Part shown: positions 54,931 to 64,000 of the stretch, in pieces
Layout of the letters: every line of letters starts with the position of its first letter
How positions within the stretch are numbered: position 1 is the stretch's first letter
Source: Bradyrhizobium cajani
Lineage (GTDB): Bacteria; Pseudomonadota; Alphaproteobacteria; Rhizobiales; Xanthobacteraceae
Assembly (NCBI RefSeq): GCF_009759665.1
Contig: NZ_WQNE01000009.1
Span: 124,001-188,000, forward strand
Direction of reading: 5' to 3'
DNA length: 64,000 nt
Made by a program: the position numbers and the translations under genes
Notes under the pieces: generated by a model
The model's input: the letters and a program-made list of their open reading frames with translations, nothing else
Databases searched by the model: none
Told to the model about the DNA's origin: nothing

Positions 54931-55806
54931 ATGTCCAGGAAGCATCCGATCATCTCCATCACCGGCTCCTCCGGCGCCGGCACCACATCGGTCAAGAAGA
55001 CCTTTGAGCAGATATTCTTCCGCGAGAAGGTCAATGCCGTCTACATCGAGGGCGATGCGTTCCATCGCTACGACCGCGCCGAGATGCGCGCGCAGATGGC
55101 GAAGGAGGCCGAACGCGGCAACAGGCATTTCAGCCATTTCAGCCCCGAGACCAATCTGTTCGAGGAGCTGGAGCGCGCCTTCCGCGACTATGGCGAGACC
55201 GGCACCGCGACGACGCGGCACTACGTGCACGATGCAGAAGAGTCCGCGTTGCACGGCGCGCCTCCCGGCACCTTCACCGAATGGGAGCGGCTGCCGGAGA
55301 ATTCGGACTTGTTGTTCTACGAAGGCCTGCATGGCGCCGTGGTTACGGACAAGGTGAATGTCGCGCGCTATGCCGACCTCAAGATCGGCGTCGTGCCCGT
55401 CATCAATCTCGAATGGATCCAGAAGCTGCATCGCGACCGCAGTGCGCGCGGCTATTCGACCGAGGCCGTTACCGACACCATTCTGCGGCGGATGCCCGAT
55501 TACATTCACTACATCTGCCCACAGTTCACCGAGACCGACATCAACTTCCAGCGCGTGCCGACGGTGGACACCTCCAATCCCTTCATCGCGCGCTGGATCC
55601 CGACGCCCGACGAATCGATGGTCGTGATCCGCTTCAAGAACCCGCGCGGCATCGACTTCCCATATCTGCTGTCGATGCTGCCTCACAGCTGGATGTCGCG
55701 GGCGAATTCGATCGTGTGCCCCGGCGCCAAGCTCGATCTCGCGATGCAGCTCATCCTGACGCCGCTGATCATGCAGCTGATCGAGCGCAAGCGCAGCCTG
55801 AAGTGA
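54931..55806 (+). CDS. cbbP: Phosphoribulokinase
   Basis: Phosphorylates ribulose 5-phosphate to the RuBisCO substrate. A 291-residue proteobacterial-type enzyme with the nucleotide loop GSSGAGTTS at 12–20, [15 protein letters not shown] (about 39–53), and the Walker B-like [12 protein letters not shown]. The bacterial (octameric, NADH-activated) class lacks the regulatory cysteines of plant enzymes, and this sequence agrees. Second gene of the operon, with AGAGGGA upstream. Confidence 0.98.
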   Translation: MSRKHPIISITGSSGAGTTSVKKTFEQIFFREKVNAVYIEGDAFHRYDRAEMRAQMAKEAERGNRHFSHFSPETNLFEELERAFRDYGETGTATTRHYVHDAEESALHGAPPGTFTEWERLPENSDLLFYEGLHGAVVTDKVNVARYADLKIGVVPVINLEWIQKLHRDRSARGYSTEAVTDTILRRMPDYIHYICPQFTETDINFQRVPTVDTSNPFIARWIPTPDESMVVIRFKNPRGIDFPYLLSMLPHSWMSRANSIVCPGAKLDLAMQLILTPLIMQLIERKRSLK

Positions 55807-55822
55807 ACAAGGAGAGACTCCG

Positions 55823-57841
55823 ATGAACATCTCCGTCCACGCCGAAGCCGACCTCGCATCGGTGACGCACAACGATCTCGCCAACGCCGTCCGTTTCCTC
55901 GCGGTCGACGCCATCGAGACCTCGCAGTCCGGACATCCGGGCCTGCCCATGGGCATGGCCGACGTCGCGACCGTGCTGTTCTCGCGCTTCCTCAAATTCG
56001 ACCCCGCGCACCCGAACTGGCCGGACCGCGACCGCTTCGTGCTGTCGGCGGGCCATGGTTCGATGCTGCTCTATGCGCTGCTGCATCTCACCGGCGGTGA
56101 TATCAGCGTCGACGACATCAAGGCGTTCCGGCAGTGGGGCTCGAAGACGCCGGGTCATCCGGAATATGGACACACGCCGGGCGTCGAGACCACGACGGGG
56201 CCGCTGGGGCAGGGCATCGCCACCGCCGTCGGCATGGCGCTCGCCGAACGCATGGCCAATGCGCGGCATGGCGACGGGCTGGTCGACCACTTCACCTATG
56301 CGATCGCCGGCGATGGCTGCCTGATGGAAGGCATCAGCCAGGAGGCGATCTCGCTTGCGGGGCATCTCAAGCTCTCGCGCCTGATCGTCCTGTTCGACGA
56401 CAACGGCATCTCGATCGACGGGCCGACGTCGCTCGCGACCTCCGACGACCAGCTCGCGCGCTTTGCGGCGTCGGGCTGGTCGGTCCGCCGCGTCGACGGG
56501 CACGATCCCGAGGCCATCGCGCAGGCAATCGCGGAAGAGCGCGAGAGCGCAAAGCCGTCGCTGATCGCCTGCCGTACCATCATCGGCTATGGCGCGCCGG
56601 ACCGCCAGGGCACCGAGAAGGCGCATGGCGCACCGCTCGGCGCCGAGCAGACCGCAGCGGCGCGGCGGACGCTTGGCTGGGACTATCAGCCTTTCGTGGT
56701 GCCGCTCCCGGTCCTGAAGGCGTGGCGGATGATCGGGCAGCGCGGCCAGGTCGCACGCCTCGCCTGGCTCGACCGCTATGAATGCGCGACGCCCGCGCAG
56801 CGCGAATTGTTTGTCGAGGGCAAGGCCGTTGCCCTGCCGGATGCCTATGCCCAGGCGACGGCGAAATTGCGCGAGCGCTTTGCGACCGAGCGTCCAAAGC
56901 TCGCGACGCGGCAGGCCTCGCAACAGGTGCTCGACGGCATCGCGGGGACGATTCCCGGCCTGGTCGGCGGCTCTGCGGACCTGACACATTCGAACCTGAC
57001 GCATGCCAAGGCGCAGAGCCCGGTCAAGAGCGGAGCGTTCGCCGGCGACTACATCCACTACGGCATTCGCGAGCACGGCATGGCGGCTGCGATGAACGGC
57101 CTTGCGCTGCATGGCGGCTTCATTCCCTATGGCGGCACCTTCCTGGCATTCTCCGACTACAGCCGGCCGGCGATCCGTCTTGCGGCCCTGATGCGGCTGC
57201 GTGTCATCCATGTGATGACCCACGACTCCATCGGGCTCGGCGAGGACGGACCGACGCACCAGCCGGTCGAGCACCTCGCGGCGCTGCGCGTCATTCCGAA
57301 CCTCCTGGTGTTCCGCCCCGCCGACGCGGTGGAGACGCTGGAGGCCTGGGACTGCGCCCTCGATTCCGAGGACCGTCCGTCCGTGCTGTGCCTGTCGCGT
57401 CAGGCCCTGCCGACCTTCCGCAGCGATGCCCGCGGCAGAAACCGCGTCGCACGTGGCGCCTATCTCGTCGTCTCCCCGGACGGCGGCCGCGACGTGACGT
57501 TGATCGCAACCGGCTCGGAAGTGTCGATTGCGCTGGAAGCTGCCCGCCTGCTCGCGACCGAGCACATCCGCGCGGCCGTGGTGTCCGCGCCCTGCTTCGC
57601 GCTGTTCGAGGAACAGGCGGACGATTATCGCGCAACCGTGCTCGGCACTGCGCCGCGCGTCGGGATCGAGGCGGCCGTAGCGGGCGACTGGGCGCGCTGG
57701 ATCGGTGCCGACGGCGAGTTCGTCGGCATGCGCGGCTTCGGCGCCTCGGCGCCGGCACCCGTGCTCTACCGCGAATTCGGCATCACACCGCAAAGCATCA
57801 CAGAAGCTGCCCGGCGCGCGATCGCCCGCAAGAGACAGTAA
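55823..57841 (+). CDS. cbbT: Transketolase
   Basis: Transfers two-carbon units among sugar phosphates in the regenerative part of the Calvin cycle. The 672-residue protein has the ThDP/Mg signature [20 protein letters not shown], the [15 protein letters not shown] block near 75, and a C-terminal half with [20 protein letters not shown] and [20 protein letters not shown]. Normal length and intact motifs. It lies between cbbP (16-base gap) and cbbA (12-base gap), with AGGAGA-type ribosome sites throughout. A housekeeping copy is probably elsewhere. Confidence 0.98.
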   Translation: MNISVHAEADLASVTHNDLANAVRFLAVDAIETSQSGHPGLPMGMADVATVLFSRFLKFDPAHPNWPDRDRFVLSAGHGSMLLYALLHLTGGDISVDDIKAFRQWGSKTPGHPEYGHTPGVETTTGPLGQGIATAVGMALAERMANARHGDGLVDHFTYAIAGDGCLMEGISQEAISLAGHLKLSRLIVLFDDNGISIDGPTSLATSDDQLARFAASGWSVRRVDGHDPEAIAQAIAEERESAKPSLIACRTIIGYGAPDRQGTEKAHGAPLGAEQTAAARRTLGWDYQPFVVPLPVLKAWRMIGQRGQVARLAWLDRYECATPAQRELFVEGKAVALPDAYAQATAKLRERFATERPKLATRQASQQVLDGIAGTIPGLVGGSADLTHSNLTHAKAQSPVKSGAFAGDYIHYGIREHGMAAAMNGLALHGGFIPYGGTFLAFSDYSRPAIRLAALMRLRVIHVMTHDSIGLGEDGPTHQPVEHLAALRVIPNLLVFRPADAVETLEAWDCALDSEDRPSVLCLSRQALPTFRSDARGRNRVARGAYLVVSPDGGRDVTLIATGSEVSIALEAARLLATEHIRAAVVSAPCFALFEEQADDYRATVLGTAPRVGIEAAVAGDWARWIGADGEFVGMRGFGASAPAPVLYREFGITPQSITEAARRAIARKRQ

Positions 57842-57853
57842 GGAGGACTTCCC

Positions 57854-60438
<2,585 letters not shown>

Positions 60439-60449
60439 GGAGAATAGAC

Positions 60450-60857
60450 ATGAAACTGACCCAGGGCTGCTTCTCTTACCTGCCCGATCTGACCGACGAC
60501 CAGATCTACAGCCAGGTGCAGTATTGCCTCGCCAATGGCTGGGCGGTGAACATCGAGTTCACCGACGATCCGCACCCCCGCAACACCTATTGGGAGATGT
60601 GGGGCCTGCCGATGTTCGATCTCCAGGACGCCGCCGGCGTGATGATGGAGCTTGCCGAGTGCCGCAGGGTCTACGGCGACCGCTACATTCGCATCAGCGG
60701 CTTCGATTCCAGCCACGGCTGGGAGTCGGTGCGGATCTCCTTCCTCGTCAACCGGCCGCCGCAGGAGGCGGAGTTCGAACTGGTGCGGCAGGAAGTGGCC
60801 GGCCGCGCGATCCGTTACACGACCGTGCGCAAGGCCGCGCAGCACGCAGCAACGTGA
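60450..60857 (+). CDS. cbbS: RuBisCO small subunit, form IC
   Basis: A 135-residue small subunit of hexadecameric RuBisCO. It opens [20 protein letters not shown] and includes [20 protein letters not shown]. The C-terminal extension after residue 110 ([20 protein letters not shown]) forms the beta hairpin typical of red-type small subunits, which lines the central pore. AGGAG sits in front of the ATG. Two tandem hairpins separate it from cbbX. Confidence 0.98.
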   Translation: MKLTQGCFSYLPDLTDDQIYSQVQYCLANGWAVNIEFTDDPHPRNTYWEMWGLPMFDLQDAAGVMMELAECRRVYGDRYIRISGFDSSHGWESVRISFLVNRPPQEAEFELVRQEVAGRAIRYTTVRKAAQHAAT

Positions 60858-60871
60858 TTCTTCGGTTCCGC

Positions 60872-60935
60872 GCGGAGCGCTCCCTGCTCCGCTTCCTTGG
60901 CGGACCACTGCTTCGCCGCTCCCCCGCGGCGAAGC
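60872..60935 (+). other. Tandem hairpins between cbbS and cbbX
   Basis: GCGGAGC/GCTCCGC (60872–60892, 7-base loop) and GCTTCGCCGC/GCGGCGAAGC (60910–60935, 6-base loop), the second followed by CCTTTTC. They may slow transcription or protect the cbbLS mRNA 3' end, letting RuBisCO exceed CbbX and CbbE. Confidence 0.65.
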
Positions 60936-60954
60936 CCTTTTCTTCGAGGTGCCG

Positions 60955-61887
60955 ATGCTCGATGTCCCCCATGCCGCGACCACTGAGACGAACGAGACCA
61001 CATTCGATCTTCGCCGCGAAGCCGAAGCGGCCGGGATCACCGAGACGCTGCAACAGCTCGAGCAGGAGCTGATCGGCCTGCGGCCGGTCAAGAACCGGGT
61101 GCGTCAGATCGCGTCGCTGCTGCTGGTCGAGCGCATCCGTCAGCGGGCCGGACTGGCCTCCGCGCCGCCGACGCTGCACATGTCGTTCACCGGCAATCCC
61201 GGCACCGGCAAGACGACCGTTGCGCTGCGCATGGCCAAGATCCTGCACGGCCTCGGCTTCGTGCGGCGCGGTCAGGTGATCTCGGTGACGCGCGACGATC
61301 TCGTCGGCCAGTATATCGGCCACACCGCGCCGAAGACCAAGGAGATATTGAAGAAGGCGATGGGCGGGGTGCTATTCATCGATGAGGCCTATTATCTGCA
61401 TCGCCCCGACAATGAGCGCGACTACGGTCAGGAGGCGATCGAGATCCTGCTTCAGGTGATGGAGAACCAGCGCGAGGACCTCGTCGTGATCCTCGCCGGC
61501 TATGGCGAGCGGATGACGAGCTTCTTCGCCTCCAATCCCGGCTTCCGCTCCCGCATCGCCCACCACATCGAATTTCCGGACTATGCGGAAGCAGAGCTGC
61601 TCGTCATCGCCGATCTGATGCTCAGGGAGCGCGGCTATCGCTTCTCGGCGGCGGCACGCGAGGCGTTCGAGAAATACATCGCGTTGCGCCGGACCCAGCC
61701 GTTCTTCTCCAATGCGCGCTCGATCCGCAACGCGGTCGATCGCATCCGCCTGCGGCAGGCCGATCGCCTGGTGTCCGATCTCGACCGGATGCTCGACGTT
61801 GCCGATCTCGAAACCATCGATCCGGCGGACGTCCTGGCGAGCCGGGTCTTCAGCGGCGGAGCCGATGTGCGGAGTGCAAAGCCATGA
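60955..61887 (+). CDS. cbbX: Red-type RuBisCO activase CbbX (AAA+)
   Basis: An ATP- and RuBP-dependent AAA+ remodelling factor that removes inhibitory sugar phosphates from red-type RuBisCO by pulling on the large-subunit C-terminus. The 310-residue protein has Walker [10 protein letters not shown] at 80–88, Walker [10 protein letters not shown] at 140–148, the pore loop region [12 protein letters not shown] (119–130) and an arginine-finger area near [17 protein letters not shown] 60955 follows GAGGTGCCG. Its last codons overlap the cbbE start (ATGA). Confidence 0.97.
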   Translation: MLDVPHAATTETNETTFDLRREAEAAGITETLQQLEQELIGLRPVKNRVRQIASLLLVERIRQRAGLASAPPTLHMSFTGNPGTGKTTVALRMAKILHGLGFVRRGQVISVTRDDLVGQYIGHTAPKTKEILKKAMGGVLFIDEAYYLHRPDNERDYGQEAIEILLQVMENQREDLVVILAGYGERMTSFFASNPGFRSRIAHHIEFPDYAEAELLVIADLMLRERGYRFSAAAREAFEKYIALRRTQPFFSNARSIRNAVDRIRLRQADRLVSDLDRMLDVADLETIDPADVLASRVFSGGADVRSAKP

Positions 61888-62621
61888 GCAGAGAGATTCT
61901 TATTGCGCCCTCGATCCTGGCCGCAAACTTCGCGCGCCTCGGCGAGGAGATCGCCGCGATCGACGCCGCCGGCGCCGACTGGGTCCATTGCGATGTCATG
62001 GACGGGCATTTCGTCCCCAACATCAGCTTCGGCGCCGATGTCATCAAGGCAATCCGGCCGCTGACGGCGAAGATCTTCGACGTGCATCTCATGATCGCAC
62101 CCGTCGATCCCTATCTCGAAGCGTTCGCGAAGGCCGGAGCCGACATCATCACCGTGCACGCCGAAGCCGGTCCGCATCTCGACCGCTCGCTCCAGGCGAT
62201 CCGCGCGCTCGGCAAGAAGGCCGGTGTCAGCCTGTGCCCGGCGACGCCGGAAACCGCGATCGAATATGTGCTCGATCGTATCGATCTCGTGCTGGTGATG
62301 ACGGTCAATCCCGGCTTCGGCGGCCAGTCGTTCCTCGAATCCCAGCTCGAGAAGATCCGACGAATTCGAACCATGATCGGCGACCGGCCGATCCGGATCG
62401 AGGTCGACGGCGGTATCACGCGCGACAATGCAGCGGCTGTGGCTGCCGCGGGCGCCGATACGCTCGTGGCGGGTTCGGCGGTGTTCCGCGGCAAGAGCAG
62501 CGCGGACTATGCCGGCAACATCGCGGCCATTCGCATCGCTGCGGAGGCTGGCCGGCATCCGAAGCTGCAAGATGTGTCCGCGCGGCCGATGCGGGCGGGG
62601 GAGGGCGCACTCGTCCGGTAG
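61884..62621 (+). CDS. cbbE: Ribulose-phosphate 3-epimerase
   Basis: Converts xylulose 5-phosphate to ribulose 5-phosphate. A 245-residue TIM-barrel enzyme: [20 protein letters not shown] at the N-terminus, [20 protein letters not shown] with metal-binding His and Asp, [34 protein letters not shown], and [16 protein letters not shown] four-base overlap (ATGA) with cbbX indicates translational coupling. It is the last gene of the cbb operon; a degraded EAL-domain fragment follows. The C-terminal 20 residues are extra relative to short Rpe proteins. Confidence 0.97.
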   Translation: MSREILIAPSILAANFARLGEEIAAIDAAGADWVHCDVMDGHFVPNISFGADVIKAIRPLTAKIFDVHLMIAPVDPYLEAFAKAGADIITVHAEAGPHLDRSLQAIRALGKKAGVSLCPATPETAIEYVLDRIDLVLVMTVNPGFGGQSFLESQLEKIRRIRTMIGDRPIRIEVDGGITRDNAAAVAAAGADTLVAGSAVFRGKSSADYAGNIAAIRIAAEAGRHPKLQDVSARPMRAGEGALVR

Positions 62622-62650
62622 ACTACGGATAGGACATACGGCGCGCCGTC

Positions 62651-62827
62651 GGGTTGCTGGTTGTCCCACTCGTCGTCGCCGAAGGCGTGGAGACGGGAGC
62701 GCAGCGTGACTTCCTGACACGCGAGGCCTGCGAGGAGATGCAAGGCTATCTGGTCGGCCGGCCCGACCTGATCGAGCACTATCTCGACCTGGTCGGTATG
62801 AATGTGGAGCGCCGTTTCTATGCCTAG
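62651..62827 (+). pseudogene. Remnant of an EAL-domain (c-di-GMP phosphodiesterase) gene
   Basis: In one frame the sequence reads VVAEGVETGAQRDFL, then REACEEMQGYLVGRP, then DLIEHYLDLVG before a stop at 62825. This is the last part of an EAL domain, including the VVAEGVET and MQGYLxGRP motifs at the end of the barrel. The rest of the domain and any start are missing; an in-frame stop lies at 62630 and the cbbE gene abuts it. It is therefore a 3' fragment of a former phosphodiesterase gene. Confidence 0.8.
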
Positions 62828-62996
62828 TGTGCCGGCCGGAGTTCCATGTCGACATTTGGAACGAAATTTATTGCAGCCGTTTCTCGAAAATTAATCCGGA
62901 TATGACCAGTTGTGCGGGCAGCAAATGTTTTGCATAACCGCCATCGGCCTGACGCAAATCTGGGCAATAAGCTCTGCGAATGCGAGGGAGGGTCTC

Positions 62997-63206
62997 ATGG
63001 AGAACGTACGTCGCTACCGGGCGCTGGCGTCCCTCTGTCGTCAGCAGGCGGCCTATCGGCCGCTCCAGAACTGGGAACTCCTCGGCCAAGCCGAACATTT
63101 CGAATATCTTGCCGAAATTGCGCTGAAGGCGCATTTCGACGCGTGCAATGCGCAACGCGACGAGGACGTCGTGGCCACGGAATGGGAGACCCCTGCCGCG
63201 GCGTGA
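62997..63206 (+). CDS. Small helical protein, paralogue 2 (flanks the cbb cluster)
   Basis: A 69-residue protein beginning MENVRRYRALASLCRQQAAY, then RPLQNWELLGQAEHFEYLAE and a polar tail. It shares about 27 of 46 core residues with the 65-residue protein at 52357–52554. GGGAGG five or six bases before the ATG gives a strong start. The two genes differ at many third positions while keeping the same residues, so both appear to be maintained as coding. Function is unknown. Confidence 0.72.
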   Translation: MENVRRYRALASLCRQQAAYRPLQNWELLGQAEHFEYLAEIALKAHFDACNAQRDEDVVATEWETPAAA

Positions 63207-63227
63207 CGGCACTCCTGTACCAACTCG

Positions 63228-64000
63228 CTAGTGCGACATCAGCGTCGGCACCGTCATGGCTTGCAGCATGGCGCGGGTGACACCGCCGAGAAAACGCTCC
63301 TGCAAGCGCGAATGGCCATAGCCGCCCATCACCAGGAGATCGAGGTTCTCATCGGCGGCCAGCGACAGGATGGTCGGCTGAATGTCGGAGCGGGCGGCTG
63401 ACAGGCTGACGATCCGGGCCGACAAGCCCTTCCGCGCCAAATGCCTTGCGAGCTGATCCGCCGAGGCTTCGCCGGGAACGGCATCCGCCTCGTTGATGGT
63501 GAGGATCACGATCTCTTCCGCTCTCAACAGGAACGACGTTGCGTCATGCACGGCGCGGGCGGCGACGCGGCTGCCGTCCCAGCAGATGCCGATCCGGTTC
63601 GCCTTGAACGCGCCGTTGAACGTGTACGGCAGAAACAGCACGGGGCCGCCGGCCTGGAACAAGACCTCGCGCGGCAGGTCGTTGTCGAACGAGCCGCGCT
63701 CGGGATCCGGCTGGAGCACGACGCTGAGGTCATAGAGCCGCGCCATTGCGCCGACCGAGGCCTCCGCATCCGCGGGGATCGCTGCCAGGGGATGGCAGGC
63801 GTAGGCGATGCCGGCGTTCTTCGCTTCGGTCTCGAAGACCGCCAGCGCCGTCTCGGCTCGTTCCTCCGCGCGCTCGCGCTCCATCTCGAACACGGAGGCA
63901 ACTGCGGCGCCGCCGTCCAGTACATAGGCCGTGCTGGTCGTGACGTAACCGACAGCGACCGCGTCCAGCCGGGCGTTGAGGCCTGCAGCCAGCGAGATCG
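63228..64000 (-). CDS. Universal stress protein family, incomplete at the window edge
   Basis: A Usp-fold protein whose 5' end lies beyond the right edge; at least 257 residues are present. The frame is open to 64000. The C-terminal domain shows RIGICWDGSRVAARAVHDAT and the ATP-loop pattern GGYGHSRLQERFLGGVTRAM (G-x2-G-x9-G-S/T type), followed by a hydrophobic end strand VPTLMSH. A further helical part lies in front (ERAEERAETALAVFETEAKN), so it is probably a tandem Usp protein of about 280 residues. It converges with the small paralogue gene. Confidence 0.9.
   Translation of the reverse strand, partial: ISLAAGLNARLDAVAVGYVTTSTAYVLDGGAAVASVFEMERERAEERAETALAVFETEAKNAGIAYACHPLAAIPADAEASVGAMARLYDLSVVLQPDPERGSFDNDLPREVLFQAGGPVLFLPYTFNGAFKANRIGICWDGSRVAARAVHDATSFLLRAEEIVILTINEADAVPGEASADQLARHLARKGLSARIVSLSAARSDIQPTILSLAADENLDLLVMGGYGHSRLQERFLGGVTRAMLQAMTVPTLMSH

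Overview
The window is chromosomal DNA of an alphaproteobacterium. High GC, a glycine-tRNA ligase split into glyQ and glyS, the gene order cbbR–cbbFPTALSXE with red-type (form IC) RuBisCO, a NadQ-type NAD regulator, and many proteins of Rhizobiales families (DUF1236, DUF2339, DUF3096, DUF4142, TIGR02301) point to Bradyrhizobium or a close relative. Genus is inferred from gene content, not from a search. Nothing looks like phage, conjugative DNA, an insertion sequence, rRNA or CRISPR; one tRNA is present.

Layout. 0–8 kb: start of an HxlR regulator with a palindromic operator, polyprenyl diphosphate synthase, a DUF2007/methyltransferase pair, an S49 peptidase and glyQS. 8–14 kb: small secreted and membrane proteins, pyruvate phosphate dikinase with a basic Ala/Lys/Pro tail, and a SleB-type cell wall hydrolase. 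14–18 kb: the de novo NAD operon nadA-nadB-nadC (minus strand), preceded by two copies of a palindrome. 18–28 kb: an MFS transporter, an AcuI-type reductase, two tandem chemoreceptors and a large DUF2339 membrane protein. 28–34 kb: the probable NAD regulator nadQ, a tyrosine phosphatase, an overlapping HD/tag/ygfZ cluster, dihydroorotase and a sulfurtransferase. 34.6–36.6 kb: an ECF sigma factor followed by DUF4142 and cupredoxin genes; the same promoter-like motif precedes both the sigma gene and the DUF4142 gene. 36.6–46.9 kb: mostly minus-strand housekeeping genes (Nudix enzymes, CoA-transferase, nudK, FAD oxidase, Sua5-type tsaC), a plus-strand YedK/HMCES protein and tRNA-Pro(CGG). 46.9–48 kb: gene-free, repeat-rich DNA. 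48–50 kb: a TetR/MFS pair with matching operators. 50–52.8 kb: a PstS-like binding protein and small proteins. 52.8–62.6 kb: the complete Calvin–Benson–Bassham cluster. 62.6–64 kb: an EAL-domain remnant, a small protein paralogous to one on the other side of the cbb cluster, and a truncated universal stress protein gene.

How it fits together. Three local regulatory circuits can be read from sequence: NadQ acting on nadABC, TetR on itself plus an exporter, and an ECF sigma factor on itself plus its neighbours; CbbR divergent from cbbF is a fourth, by analogy. Intergenic gaps carry at least seven families of palindromic repeats (A–G below), which account for most of the non-coding length. The least explained items are an in-frame, lower-GC insertion of about 130 codons inside glyS, the paired small proteins flanking the cbb cluster, and a possible small transcript after the ECF operon.
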